35,427 nt of DNA from AM-2324 sp042091035 (lineage in GTDB: Bacteria; Bacteroidota; Bacteroidia; Chitinophagales; Saprospiraceae), in contig JBELIG010000009.1 in NCBI GenBank assembly GCA_042091035.1, positions 1-35,427 on the forward strand. Reading direction: 5' to 3'. Positions within the stretch are counted from its first letter, which is position 1. Each line of letters opens with the position of its first letter. Positions 1-8,488 of this stretch are shown here, piece by piece. The position numbers and the translations under genes were made by a program. The notes under the pieces were generated by a model. The model was not told the DNA's origin. It made no database searches and saw only the letters and a program-made list of their open reading frames with translations.

Positions 1-441
1 CAATGGGATGAGAAGAATCAGAGACCTGAGGTTTTTGATATGCTTAATGGAAATATTGACCATGGGCAAAATGTACGTGTTTTTCCAATTTCCAATTGGA
101 CGGAATTGGATGTTTGGTCTTATATCGAGAAAGAGGATATAGAGATACCGTCAATTTACTTTGCACACAAGAGACCTGTCTTTGAAAGAGATGGATTGAT
201 TTGGTCTGCCTTTGATGACTATGTTTACAGAGAGGATGATGAGCAGGTATACGAGAAGATCGTTCGATTCAGAACAGTAGGGGATATGTCCTGTACTGCC
301 GCAGTTGAATCCAATGCTTTTACTATAAGTGATGTAGTGCGGGAAATCCGATCATCAAGAATATCTGAGCGAGGAGCAAGGATAGATGATAAGCGATCGG
401 AGGCTGCCATGGAAAAGCGTAAACAGCAGGGGTATTTCTAA
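1..441 (+). CDS. cysD: Sulfate adenylyltransferase subunit 2 (CysD), 5' end outside the window
   Basis: CysD is the catalytic subunit of the heterodimeric ATP sulfurylase. It adenylates sulfate to APS in the cytoplasm, driven by GTP hydrolysis on CysN. The reading frame is open from base 1 (Q-W-D-E-K-N-Q-R-P-E), so the ATG at 40 is internal and the N-terminal half, with the PP-loop, is missing. The visible C-terminal part carries the family segments NVRVFPISNWTELDVWSYIE, FAHKRPVFERDG, VRFRTVGDM, AVES and the ending EKRKQQGYF, which is nearly invariant in CysD. cysN follows after 77 bp on the same strand, the usual cysDN order. The identification is very secure; only the upstream part is unseen. 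Confidence 0.95.
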   Translation, partial: QWDEKNQRPEVFDMLNGNIDHGQNVRVFPISNWTELDVWSYIEKEDIEIPSIYFAHKRPVFERDGLIWSAFDDYVYREDDEQVYEKIVRFRTVGDMSCTAAVESNAFTISDVVREIRSSRISERGARIDDKRSEAAMEKRKQQGYF

Positions 442-518
442 AAACAAGAATTGACTTGTAGCGCAAAAAAAATATTACGAACCTAGCAGGACTCCTTAGA
501 GCCTGTAGTCTATAAATT

Positions 519-1766
519 ATGGAAGTATTAAAAATAGCAACAGCTGGAAGTGTAGATGATGGAAAGTCAACCTTGATTGGGAGGATTCTTTATGATACCA
601 AATCTTTGACCGACGATAAGCTGGAGGCAATCGAAAAAAAGAGTCAGTCCAGAGGTTATGATTACTTAGACTTTTCATTGGCAACGGATGGCTTAGTTGC
701 TGAGCGTGAACAGGGTATTACAATAGATGTAGCACATATCTATTTTTCTACAGAAAACCGCTCTTATATTATTGCTGACACTCCTGGCCATGTGGAGTAT
801 ACAAGGAATATGGTGACTGGGGCATCTACATCTCAAGCATCTGTCATCCTAGTTGATGCTCGTAATGGTGTTATTGAACAAACTAAAAGGCACTTTTTCA
901 TCAACAACCTGTTGAGAGTTAAGGATATTATTGTAGCTGTAAATAAGATGGACTTAGTTGATTTTGATGAGTCTAAATTTGATCGTATCCGATCAGATAT
1001 TGAAAAGTTAGCAGCGCAAGCAAATTATAAAAATCAGTCTATTACGTTTATCCCAGTCTCTGCACTGAAAGGTGACAACGTAGTCTATCGTTCTGAAAAT
1101 ACACCTTGGTATACTGGAAAAACACTGATGGAACATTTTGAATCTATAGAGAACCAAGATGTTTATGAAACAGCAGATGCACGTTTTCCCGTTCAAGCTG
1201 TAATTAGACCTAAGCAAGCAGATTATCATGATTATAGAGCCTATGCTGGTAAACTATATGGCAATGATCTTTCCGTGGGTGATGAAGTGACTATCCTTCC
1301 TTCTATGACCAGCACCAAGATAAAAGAGATCCAATTTTTTGGAAGTACCTATGACACTGCAAAAAGAGGATCCTCAATAAGCTTGAGCCTTGAAGACGAT
1401 GTCAATGTCTCCAGAGGTGATACAATTGTTCGATCTGAATCTATTCCGAGAAGTGGTAAGGAGCTCAATGCTACTATCTGTTGGATGGATCGAAATCCTA
1501 TGCGACTAGCTTCAAGATATGAACTTCAGCATGGGACAAATAAAATCATGGCAAAAATAAAGGCTATTAATAGTGTATTAGAAGTTCAAAGCAACCAGCA
1601 AAGCCACAGTGTTGATAACTTAGTACTTAATGATATTGGAACAGTAAGCATGCAGTTAAATAAGACCTTGTTTTTTGATTCCTATGAAAAGAATAAATCT
1701 ACGGGTTGCTTTATCCTTATTGATAAACAGACCAATACAACTGCAGGGGTAGGATTTATTGAATAA
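519..1766 (+). CDS. cysN: Sulfate adenylyltransferase subunit 1 (CysN), GTPase
   Basis: CysN is the regulatory GTPase of ATP sulfurylase, and its GTP hydrolysis powers APS formation by CysD. All G motifs of an EF-Tu-type GTPase are present: the P-loop GSVDDGKST at residues 10-18, DTPGH at 87-91, NKMD at 142-145 and SALKGD from 181. Beta-barrel domains follow. At 415 residues it is a stand-alone CysN. It lacks the C-terminal APS-kinase (CysC) domain found in CysNC fusions, and no cysC lies downstream in the window. The ATG start at 519 fits the family start, with the P-loop about ten residues in. It is probably co-transcribed with cysD. Confidence 0.95.
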   Translation: MEVLKIATAGSVDDGKSTLIGRILYDTKSLTDDKLEAIEKKSQSRGYDYLDFSLATDGLVAEREQGITIDVAHIYFSTENRSYIIADTPGHVEYTRNMVTGASTSQASVILVDARNGVIEQTKRHFFINNLLRVKDIIVAVNKMDLVDFDESKFDRIRSDIEKLAAQANYKNQSITFIPVSALKGDNVVYRSENTPWYTGKTLMEHFESIENQDVYETADARFPVQAVIRPKQADYHDYRAYAGKLYGNDLSVGDEVTILPSMTSTKIKEIQFFGSTYDTAKRGSSISLSLEDDVNVSRGDTIVRSESIPRSGKELNATICWMDRNPMRLASRYELQHGTNKIMAKIKAINSVLEVQSNQQSHSVDNLVLNDIGTVSMQLNKTLFFDSYEKNKSTGCFILIDKQTNTTAGVGFIE

Positions 1767-1925
1767 TACAGCAGCTAAAGATCATCCATCATATAATTAT
1801 TGGACATGTTCTTATGCACATAGGAACTGTTGCTAATAAACATGGCAATAGGCAGTTAGTTTCTCCCTAAAATATATTAAATTATAAAAGTATTTTATAC
1901 TTAAGTAATTGAATAATAACTAACT

Positions 1926-2480
1926 ATGAGAAATTTAATAGCAATCTTTTGTGTGGCTTTAGCCTTTGCCTGTAACATGGAATCTGATCAATCATCAGAA
2001 GGTACCATGATGAACAATGATTCGGATATGCCTACGGCTCAGATGGTTTCTGATACAGAAGCTGTTACGGATGCTGCAGTAGTTGAAATGTCCATGGCCT
2101 TTCAAATGGCCTACATCAATAATAATTTTGATGAGGCAATGTCTTTCATGTCTGATGATTTCACCACGACGGTTTACAATTCTAATGGAACTGCATTGAT
2201 GGATCAGACAGAAGATCAAATCACTTCAGGGTCTAACAATGGCTGGAATTTTGATGAGTTTGTGATGTCTAACCATCGGGTGGTGCGTTCGGCAGACAAT
2301 ACAACTATGGTTGTGACTTTTGACGCTGATGGAAGTCTTTCATTTGACGAGGGAGATAAAAATGTTCCTTACTCTACACGAGCGTCTCAGGTATGGGTTG
2401 AAACAGCAAGTGGATGGAAATTAATGCATTCGCACTGGTCGCCTAAGGCTGAGTCAGCAGGTATTCCAGCAGCTGAATAA
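1926..2480 (+). CDS. NTF2/SnoaL-like lipoprotein
   Basis: This is a small predicted lipoprotein of 184 residues. A hydrophobic signal ends in the lipobox F-A-C-N with the acylated cysteine at residue 16, followed by a Met/Asp/Ser-rich linker to about residue 50. The rest looks like an NTF2-like fold (SnoaL/DUF4440 type): a helix with FQMAYINNNFDEAMSFM, then strands ending in QVWVETASGWKLMHSHWSP, the typical closing strand pair of that family. Such folds bind small ligands or act as periplasmic accessory domains; the substrate cannot be told. A protein of similar size and fold lies at 4490. A strong terminator follows directly. The fold call is from pattern only. Confidence 0.75.
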   Translation: MRNLIAIFCVALAFACNMESDQSSEGTMMNNDSDMPTAQMVSDTEAVTDAAVVEMSMAFQMAYINNNFDEAMSFMSDDFTTTVYNSNGTALMDQTEDQITSGSNNGWNFDEFVMSNHRVVRSADNTTMVVTFDADGSLSFDEGDKNVPYSTRASQVWVETASGWKLMHSHWSPKAESAGIPAAE

Positions 2481-2500
2481 AGAGAATTTGAGTGTTCAAA

Positions 2501-2545
2501 AAACAAACAGCCGCACAAATATTTTGTAGCGGCTGTTTGTTTTAC
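2501..2545 (+). terminator. Rho-independent terminator after the NTF2-like lipoprotein
   Basis: A perfect 14-bp stem runs from 2501-2514 (AAACAAACAGCCGC) to 2529-2542, with a loop that can itself pair ACAAA with TTTGT. The right arm ends in a short T-run. It sits 20 bp after the stop codon. Its A-rich left arm gives a weak U-run on the opposite strand, so it may also stop transcription arriving from the minus-strand fragment. Confidence 0.85.
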
Positions 2546-2577
2546 ATAAAGCGAAAAGCATATAAATTATCAATTGA

Positions 2578-3069
2578 CTAGCCTAAATTTAGTTTAGCTC
2601 TCACAAAGATATTTCGGCCCCAGTTCACCAGTTGAGCGCCTCCCCCGGAGCTATGATTCCCAGACCGCTGGCCTCCTATTGGAATCGATCTTACGTCCAT
2701 TATATTTTTTACGCCTATTCCCAGATCAATCTTACCATCAAAGAATCGCTTATTCATATTACAATCCATAAGTTGATATTGACCTGTAAAACCTTGGCTT
2801 AGCTCGTCTATATCATTTATAAAATAGACAATTTGTTGACCTATCAGCCTGTGGTTTATGGTAAGGGATAGTTTTTGCTTAGGCAATGAAAGGTTTAACT
2901 GATTTTGCGTTTCCCAAAGATTAGAGAAGCGATCTGCTCCTTCAAAGGTGCTTTCCAATGCGTTATAGATCCTGTTCAAACTAAGTCCAAATTTAAAATC
3001 TAGATGCTTTGAATGGCCGTATCTAATTTCTGTACTCATACCATGTACCTTATACTGGGATAGATTCTG
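2578..3069 (-). pseudogene. C-terminal remnant of a TonB-dependent outer-membrane receptor
   Basis: The frame encodes only the last stretch of an outer-membrane beta-barrel: alternating strands (MSTEIRYGHSK, LDFKFGLSLNRIYN, LSLTINHRLIG), then the near-terminal receptor signature LGIGVKNIMDVRSIPIGG, and the closing strand WGRNIFVRAKLNLG. Receptors of this class normally have 650-1000 residues; about 150 remain. The frame stays open and barrel-like for ten codons upstream of the apparent ATG at 3039 (N-Q-L-S-Q-Y-K-V-H-G) and then meets a stop at 3070-3072. The plug domain, signal peptide and most of the barrel are absent, and I see no continuation beyond the stop. A decayed gene is far more likely than a functional short protein. 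Confidence 0.7.
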
Positions 3070-3279
3070 TTAATTATATCGGCTAGTTTCCCTACAGATC
3101 CTAAGAAAGTTTTCTGAATTTGACTTATTCTTTTACATAAATTTTATCTGTCTTTATGGCAAACACCCAATAGAATATGGTAAATCGTTCATTTTGCTGA
3201 ACAGTAAGCAAGAGCCTCTTTTTTACCGATTTTTAACAAAGCAATTCGTATTTTGGATTCTACATATGATTTTAGAGTT

Positions 3280-4395
3280 ATGCAACTAAGTCCAGTAACG
3301 CTGTCCATACCTATTTTTATAATATTGATCATCATAGAATTATCCTATGAATGGTACTCTGGTAAACATACTTACAGGTTCAAGGATGCCATCTCCAATA
3401 TCCTTGCTGGAGTTTTGCAGCAGATACTCAAACTGGTATTAAAAATTGGAGCTTATACTTTCGTGTTTAATCTTTTTCATTTTATTGAAATTCCCGTTAA
3501 TTGGATGACTGGGATTTTAGTTGTTTTACTGTACGACTTTTGTTACTATTGGAGACATCGAATGGCGCATGAAGTGAGTTTGTTTTGGGGTGCTCATGTC
3601 GTGCACCACCAGAGTGAAGATTTTAATTTATCAGTCGCACTGCGTCAGAGTTCAACCTCTTTTTTATGGTCTTTTCCGTTTTACCTGCCTCTCGCCCTTA
3701 TTGGGTTTGATCCAATGCAACTTGCCTTTGTCGCAGGAATTAATCTCATCTACCAATTTTGGATTCATACCGAGCATATCAAAAGAATGCCAAAGTGGTT
3801 TGAGGCTATATTTAATACACCGTCACATCATAGAGTACATCACGCAAAGGATCCAAAATATATCGATAAGAATCATGCTGGCATGTTTATTATATGGGAT
3901 AAGATGTTTGGAACATTTCAAGCCGAGGAAGAAAAAGTGAATTATGGGGTTACCGTACCAGCAGCTACCTGGAATCCAGTCTATGCCAATTTCAAACATT
4001 ACATTTATATTTTCAAAACCTTATTAAATGTACGTTCGATCTCTGATGGGCTTAAGGTTTTGTTCTACAAGCCAGGTTGGCAACCTGATTATTTGGGTGG
4101 GCATATCGTTCCTAAGGATGTAGATCCAGCATATCAAAAATTCAATAAGGGAGCGAAGAACTGGAAGGCTCAGACCTATATAACTGTGAATTTTATGCTT
4201 TTGTTAGTTATGACAACCCTCGTATTATTTACATTCAAGTCTATGGATAGTTTTATTGCAGGAGTTTCAATTGGCTGGATAATTTCAACTTGCCTGATGC
4301 TCGGTCTAATCCTAGAGGCAAAGGATAATTGGTTGATCAGGCTAACGGAATTGATTCGTCTATCGGGATTTGTATATCTGGTCATATTGATTTAG
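3280..4395 (+). CDS. Fatty acid hydroxylase / sterol desaturase family membrane protein (alkylglycerol monooxygenase-like)
   Basis: This is an integral membrane di-iron oxygenase of the fatty acid hydroxylase superfamily. With an ATG start at 3280 the histidine clusters are H93-x3-H97, H106-x2-H109-H110 and H183-H184-x2-H187-H188, as the family requires. The stretch KYIDKNHAGMFIIWDKMFGTF after the last cluster is typical of the alkylglycerol-monooxygenase-like (TMEM195-type) branch. Hydrophobic segments lie at the N-terminus, around the clusters and in an extra C-terminal pair. A TTG at 3253 in the same frame could add nine residues, but the ATG gives the expected hydrophobic N-terminus. The substrate (lipid, ether lipid or sterol-like) cannot be told from sequence. 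It stands alone, followed by a palindrome at 4405. Confidence 0.85.
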   Translation: MQLSPVTLSIPIFIILIIIELSYEWYSGKHTYRFKDAISNILAGVLQQILKLVLKIGAYTFVFNLFHFIEIPVNWMTGILVVLLYDFCYYWRHRMAHEVSLFWGAHVVHHQSEDFNLSVALRQSSTSFLWSFPFYLPLALIGFDPMQLAFVAGINLIYQFWIHTEHIKRMPKWFEAIFNTPSHHRVHHAKDPKYIDKNHAGMFIIWDKMFGTFQAEEEKVNYGVTVPAATWNPVYANFKHYIYIFKTLLNVRSISDGLKVLFYKPGWQPDYLGGHIVPKDVDPAYQKFNKGAKNWKAQTYITVNFMLLLVMTTLVLFTFKSMDSFIAGVSIGWIISTCLMLGLILEAKDNWLIRLTELIRLSGFVYLVILI

Positions 4396-4404
4396 TTTTA
4401 TTGC

Positions 4405-4419
4405 TTAACAATTTGTTAA
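4405..4419. promoter_or_regulatory. 15-bp palindrome TTAACA-ATT-TGTTAA, candidate operator
   Basis: A perfect 6-bp inverted repeat around a 3-bp centre lies 70 bp upstream of the lipoprotein start at 4490. The same arms with a different centre (TAT) occur at 26792-26806 upstream of susC. A dimeric regulator could bind both; this is inference. A weak promoter-like pair, TTG at 4434 and TAGATTAG at 4455, lies between the palindrome and the gene. Confidence 0.4.
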
Positions 4420-4489
4420 TCAGCGTTTTGTGGTTGAGTATGAGAGTTTTTCAGTAGATTAGTTCTATTGTAAACTAACTATATCAATT

Positions 4490-5005
4490 ATGAAAAAGAT
4501 CTTTTTTTTATTAGCTCTAGCCTTTTCCATTCTCTCTTGTGATCAAGCTGTTGAAAAATCTGAAAATCAAGTTGGTCATGTAGAAATGAATGATTCTAAA
4601 TCAGCTGCAATGGATGCGTTTAATGATGCTTATCTTGCTAATGATTACACAGGTCAAAATGAGATATTTGCTGACAGCGCTATAGCTTATGCAAATGGTG
4701 TGCAAGTAAGTCCAGCGGAAATGATGCAATCGTTTCTTGATGGCCGCACCTTCTACAATGACGTCAAAAATCTTGACAGAGGAACAGTAACAATGCATTA
4801 TGATGATGGTAGAATTTATACCAATACCTGGTTCAGGTGGGAGGGTGTAAGTAAATCTACGGGCAAATTAGTTGATTCACCTGTTCATGGATATTTTCTA
4901 TGGAAGGATGATAAAGTCGCTGAAGTTGGATTTATTTTTGATTCGTATGACTACGTAACTAACATGGGTGTAGCTGAGGAAACAGATGCTACTTCTGAAG
5001 AATAA
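4490..5005 (+). CDS. NTF2/SnoaL-like lipoprotein
   Basis: This predicted lipoprotein has 171 residues. The signal MKKIFFLLALAFSILSC places the acylated cysteine at residue 17, followed by an acidic linker. The body begins with the helix AMDAFNDAYLANDYTGQNEIF and continues with mixed strands through TVTMHYDDGRIYTNTWFRWE and PVHGYFLWKDDKVAEVGFIF, which is how an NTF2/SnoaL-like cone fold reads. The tail is acidic. It resembles the lipoprotein at 1926 in size, topology and helix start, but pairwise identity looks low. The product is probably anchored to a membrane and faces the periplasm or cell surface. Substrate and partner are unknown. The 15-bp palindrome upstream suggests regulated expression. 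Confidence 0.75.
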   Translation: MKKIFFLLALAFSILSCDQAVEKSENQVGHVEMNDSKSAAMDAFNDAYLANDYTGQNEIFADSAIAYANGVQVSPAEMMQSFLDGRTFYNDVKNLDRGTVTMHYDDGRIYTNTWFRWEGVSKSTGKLVDSPVHGYFLWKDDKVAEVGFIFDSYDYVTNMGVAEETDATSEE

Positions 5006-5021
5006 TCTATTTAAAATAAAA

Positions 5022-5056
5022 AAAAAGCTAATCCCCCTTAGATTAGCTTTTTAGAA
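5022..5056. terminator. Rho-independent terminator, possibly bidirectional
   Basis: A 12-bp perfect stem joins AAAAAGCTAATC (5022-5033) and GATTAGCTTTTT (5041-5052) around a 7-nt loop, with A-runs on one side and T-runs on the other. It follows the lipoprotein stop by 16 bp. The minus-strand truC gene ends nearly 190 bp away, so this mainly serves the lipoprotein. The stretch from 5057 to 5242 shows no gene; a 14-bp AT palindrome sits at 5229-5242. Confidence 0.8.
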
Positions 5057-5242
5057 AACTCATTGTAATTAATTTGTTCAAGTCTTTGCTAGTTTATCTC
5101 TATCTCACTTATAAATTGCAACTTTATACCCTTAGCAAGTGATTGTTTTCTGTTTTTGGTGTTTATCATTCGATGAATGGTCAATATCATTCTGCCTAAG
5201 CAGATAAGTGTGTGAATTTATTATATGAAAAACTATAGTTTT

Positions 5243-5938
5243 CTATAAAATATTCAGACCAAGTTGTTCCAGAGTACTTGAAAAATGAGCCTGTATTGGT
5301 GCTTTTAGGCTTATTGTTTTGCCAGGTTTTATTTCAAAGTTCATTTGAAGGGCATGCAGCAAAAGATAAGGACTACCGAGATTTTCGGCAAAATATTTAT
5401 TGTGTTTAAGATCTCCATACCGTTTGTCTCCAATGATTGGATGCCTTAAATGTGATAGATGCCTTCTCAATTGATGTCTTCTGCCGGTCTGTGGGAATAG
5501 AGCCAGGTAGGTATAGCGAGCACTCGGGTAAGGACCTATTGCCGCGGGATAATTGATTTCTGACAGCTTTTTATATAAGGTAACCGCCCTTTGTGCTTCT
5601 GCAAATTTTTTATTGGCGATAGGGTGGTTTATTATTCCTTTTTCATCTATGAAACCTCGCACAATTGCTCGGTATTCTTTTTTTACCAATTGATTTCTAA
5701 ACAAAGTAGAGATTTCAGCTGCTGCATCTGAATGTTTGCCAAACAGTAGAACACCTGAAGTAGGTCTATCTAATCTATGTACAGGATATACGCGTTGCCC
5801 AATCTGATCTCTAAGTAGTTGCATTAGAAAAACTTTGTCCTCAGTGATCTTCGTAGGATGGACCATTATAGCGCAAGGTTTATTGATTGCTATGAAGTCA
5901 TTATCCTCATAAATAATATCTAGCGGTTGGAATTCCAT
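5243..5938 (-). CDS. truC: RluA-family pseudouridine synthase, TruC-like (tRNA U65)
   Basis: This RNA-modifying enzyme isomerises uridine to pseudouridine. The RluA signature VHRLDRPTSG places the catalytic aspartate at residue 57. Other family segments are NKPCAIMVHP near residue 20, FPQTGRRHQLRRHL and HPIIGDKRYGD. There is no N-terminal S4 domain, and 231 residues with a start directly in the catalytic domain fit TruC, which modifies position 65 of some tRNAs, better than RluC or RluD. The upstream membrane-protein gene ends only 2 bp before this start, so they are probably one transcript. Family assignment is secure; TruC versus another short RluA member is likely but not proven. Confidence 0.85.
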   Translation of the reverse strand: MEFQPLDIIYEDNDFIAINKPCAIMVHPTKITEDKVFLMQLLRDQIGQRVYPVHRLDRPTSGVLLFGKHSDAAAEISTLFRNQLVKKEYRAIVRGFIDEKGIINHPIANKKFAEAQRAVTLYKKLSEINYPAAIGPYPSARYTYLALFPQTGRRHQLRRHLSHLRHPIIGDKRYGDLKHNKYFAENLGSPYLLLHALQMNFEIKPGKTISLKAPIQAHFSSTLEQLGLNIL

Positions 5939-5940
5939 AT

Positions 5941-6636
5941 TTATTTGTCAAATACCTTTTTTAATCCAGTAGATTGAAAATAGATGGCTAGTACAAAAAT
6001 TACGAGTATAGCTTTTTGTGCGATGACCTTTACAGCCAAAATTGATCGAGACTCCGATGGAGATGGACCAAGTTCATTGATCAAAATATAGCTAATAATA
6101 GAAATGCTGAATATGAGATATCCAATGGCCAAGCGGTTGGGTAATTCTTTATTGAGAAGTATCGCAAAAGTATACAAAAGCGCCGCAAGGAAAAAGAATC
6201 TAAATAGCCAATTTGCAAAAGCAATATGCGGGGCAGTGAATAGATCAACAGGAGTGAAGGCAACCCCAACCATGCAGAGACAACCCAAAACTCCCGAACT
6301 TGTTCCAATAATTGCGAGTGTCTTACTTGTTTTTGTATCACTAAATAAACGCCAAACCTGCACAAAAAATAATAAAATTACTGCACCGGCACCGGTAAGC
6401 CCAAGTAAAAATAGACTGCTGGAAAAAAAGTTGTTTTCTCCATTGATTGCTACAGTTCTTCCCATATCACTTAGGAAGTTGTATTTTATGGAATAAGAGG
6501 TGATTTCTTTATCGTAAATTGTGCCTCCAGGGTAAAGGAATGCAGCGACAATTAGGATTATAAGAAAAACGAGTAGAAAGCTTCTTGGTGCTTTCCAAAG
6601 CCAGATTTTATTCAAATGAATAGAATTTTTCATCAT
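5941..6636 (-). CDS. DUF998-like six-helix membrane protein
   Basis: This is a membrane protein with about six hydrophobic helices (for example FLLVFLIILIVAAFLYPGG, then a long segment after NNFFSSSLF, and further helices). The loop YNFLSDMGRT after the first helix is the typical N-x-L-S-D-x-G element of DUF998-type proteins, whose function is not established. I chose ATG 6636; a second ATG at 6633 is equally possible, and the longer frame would need a TTG. Its stop lies 2 bp from the truC start, which suggests translational coupling rather than a shared function. Confidence 0.65.
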   Translation of the reverse strand: MMKNSIHLNKIWLWKAPRSFLLVFLIILIVAAFLYPGGTIYDKEITSYSIKYNFLSDMGRTVAINGENNFFSSSLFLLGLTGAGAVILLFFVQVWRLFSDTKTSKTLAIIGTSSGVLGCLCMVGVAFTPVDLFTAPHIAFANWLFRFFFLAALLYTFAILLNKELPNRLAIGYLIFSISIISYILINELGPSPSESRSILAVKVIAQKAILVIFVLAIYFQSTGLKKVFDK

Positions 6637-6724
6637 ACTTAAGTAAATATTCAGCAAGATGCATCAAATGCGAGACTAAAGTATGAATATTAAAAATTTC
6701 TTAGATTAGTTTTATAGCAGTTTT

Positions 6725-8455
6725 ATGAAAATTTACAAAATCGAATTAATGAGAATAAGAACGATTACGTGTTTTCTGTCTTTGTTTATTTGCAATCTTT
6801 CCTTTGCGCAAAATGCTGACAGAATATTGATAGATGGTAATTTTGAGGATTGGACTGTAAATAGTGATCTCGTGCAAACCTTTTTAGATCCTATTGGTGA
6901 TGCTTCAGTTGTTGATATTGAAAAACTAGAGCTTGCAAACGATGAGGAGTATTTGTTTTTGCATCTTATACTTTCAGCAGAGATTGACTTAGTGGATAAT
7001 TTTTCTCCTGCCACAAGGTTTGATCTGTTCATTGATTCAGATAATGATAGTAATACGGGTGTATCTGTCAATGGGATTGGAGCGGAGTATATGATCGATT
7101 TTTATGATAGAAGAGTTCTAAGCTATGACAGTAATGGATCCTATACGCAGTTATCTTTCTACGATATTGGCTATGCGCACCTTCCAACGGTCACTTCGGA
7201 TGAATTTGAGTTTTTGATAAAACGCAATCAAAATAGTTCTGCAAGTATTGGAGAGGATATCAAAGTTTATCTTCGGGAAACTATTCACGATGACGATACA
7301 GAAGTTTTTTCATACAAAATGAAAGACAATATGCCTGCCTTTGAAGAAATCTCAATGGCAAAACCTAATCTGAATCATTTTAGATTATTCACTTTTAATA
7401 CTTTGCAAGATGGTCTTCTTGATGATGATCAGCGGTATCAGATTTTAAGATTGATCCAAGCGGCCGATCCTGATATTGTCCACCTGAATGAAGTATATAA
7501 TACAAATGCAAGTTATGTGAAGAATCAACTGGAAACCATTCTTGGAGGTACTTGGTATGCACATAAATACAACGGTGAGAACATCGTAGCAAGTAAATTT
7601 CCATTACTTTCTACCTATGAAATTTATTATGGAAGACTGGGGGCTGCATTGATTGACCTGCCAGACTCAGATTTCGATAAAGATTTATTGGCAGTTGTTG
7701 GACACCTTTCTTGTTGTGGAAATGATGATAATAGACAGGATCAAGTTGATGCCTTTATTGAGTTTTTAGCTGATGCTAAAGATCCTGGAGGTTTACTTGA
7801 ATTGGAGGAGGGTACACCTATGCTCTTTTCCGGAGATATGAATTTTGTAGGAAATGACGATCAGGTCAATACGGTTATAGATGGCAATATTGCGAACAAT
7901 AATCTTTACGGTCCCGATACTAAGCCAGATTGGGGCAATGGCGATTTTGCAGATTTTAGACCCAACCACATTGCAACTCCAAAAGCATCAACATGGAATT
8001 CTAGATACCCTGATCCGGGAGATTATCCTACAGGAAGATTAGATTTTGTATTTTATGGTCCTTCTGCACTTCAGCCTAGGAATGGATTCGTATTGGATAC
8101 AAGAGACCTTTCAGATGAGCTATTAGCGGAAAATGGTTTATTGCAGTCAGATTCTTACTTCGCATCCGATCACCTGCCTTTGGTTACAGACTTCTCATTG
8201 ATTGATGCCACTCAAGTTAATAACAGCTTATTTGAATCAGTTAATATTTATCCGAATCCTGCAAGTGAAGCCATCTACATCCAAGGAGATATTGATTGGA
8301 AATCTTATGCTATAAAGGATCTTTTAGGCCGTGTTGTTGGTTCAGGACCCGTAACAAGTAATCGTATTGAATGCTCAGGATTGGCGCCTGGGGTTTATAT
8401 GGTAGAGCTTTATAAAAAAGATAAAAAAGGAAAATCAAAACTCATTATAGAATAA
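6725..8455 (+). CDS. Secreted endonuclease/exonuclease/phosphatase-family protein with T9SS sorting domain
   Basis: This three-part exported protein has 576 residues. After a signal peptide ending near L-S-F-A-Q there is an N-terminal beta-sandwich (about residues 30-210) that starts IDGNFEDW and has the acid-rich pattern FDLFIDSDNDSNTG, reminiscent of CBM9/DOMON-type domains. Residues about 215-490 form an EEP (DNase I-like) domain: FTFNTLQDG, HLNEVY with the metal-binding Glu at 256, GDMN at 370-373 and SDHLP with Asp482-His483. The C-terminus from about 505 is a type A T9SS sorting domain (YPNP at 509, ending in a short basic tail). The target may be extracellular nucleic acid, a phospholipid or another phosphoester; sequence alone does not decide. 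Start ATG 6725 or 6749. Confidence 0.85.
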   Translation: MKIYKIELMRIRTITCFLSLFICNLSFAQNADRILIDGNFEDWTVNSDLVQTFLDPIGDASVVDIEKLELANDEEYLFLHLILSAEIDLVDNFSPATRFDLFIDSDNDSNTGVSVNGIGAEYMIDFYDRRVLSYDSNGSYTQLSFYDIGYAHLPTVTSDEFEFLIKRNQNSSASIGEDIKVYLRETIHDDDTEVFSYKMKDNMPAFEEISMAKPNLNHFRLFTFNTLQDGLLDDDQRYQILRLIQAADPDIVHLNEVYNTNASYVKNQLETILGGTWYAHKYNGENIVASKFPLLSTYEIYYGRLGAALIDLPDSDFDKDLLAVVGHLSCCGNDDNRQDQVDAFIEFLADAKDPGGLLELEEGTPMLFSGDMNFVGNDDQVNTVIDGNIANNNLYGPDTKPDWGNGDFADFRPNHIATPKASTWNSRYPDPGDYPTGRLDFVFYGPSALQPRNGFVLDTRDLSDELLAENGLLQSDSYFASDHLPLVTDFSLIDATQVNNSLFESVNIYPNPASEAIYIQGDIDWKSYAIKDLLGRVVGSGPVTSNRIECSGLAPGVYMVELYKKDKKGKSKLIIE

Positions 8456-8488
8456 AAAAAAGAGGCGTCGAAAGACGCCTCTTTTTTT
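8455..8488. terminator. Bidirectional terminator between convergent genes
   Basis: A perfect 15-bp stem (8455-8469 with 8474-8488) closes on a GAAA tetraloop. The GC-rich core GAGGCGTC is flanked by seven A on the left and seven T on the right, so it works in both directions. It touches the stop codons of both the EEP gene and the minus-strand S9 peptidase gene. Confidence 0.95.

Noticed and set aside
3253..3279. TTG start extending the hydroxylase by nine residues
   Set aside because: The ATG at 3280 already gives the normal hydrophobic N-terminus. The same reasoning rejects TTG starts at 6657, 15166, 17510, 26828 and 29921, where an ATG a few codons on yields a proper signal peptide or family start.
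5229..5242. 14-bp palindrome AAAACTATAGTTTT next to the truC stop
   Set aside because: It lacks a GC core and a T-run, so it is a poor terminator; perfect AT palindromes of this size are not rare in AT-rich spacers.
6104..6496. 130-codon plus-strand ORF
   Set aside because: It lies opposite the DUF998-like gene and its translation shows no domain or signal pattern; a shadow frame.
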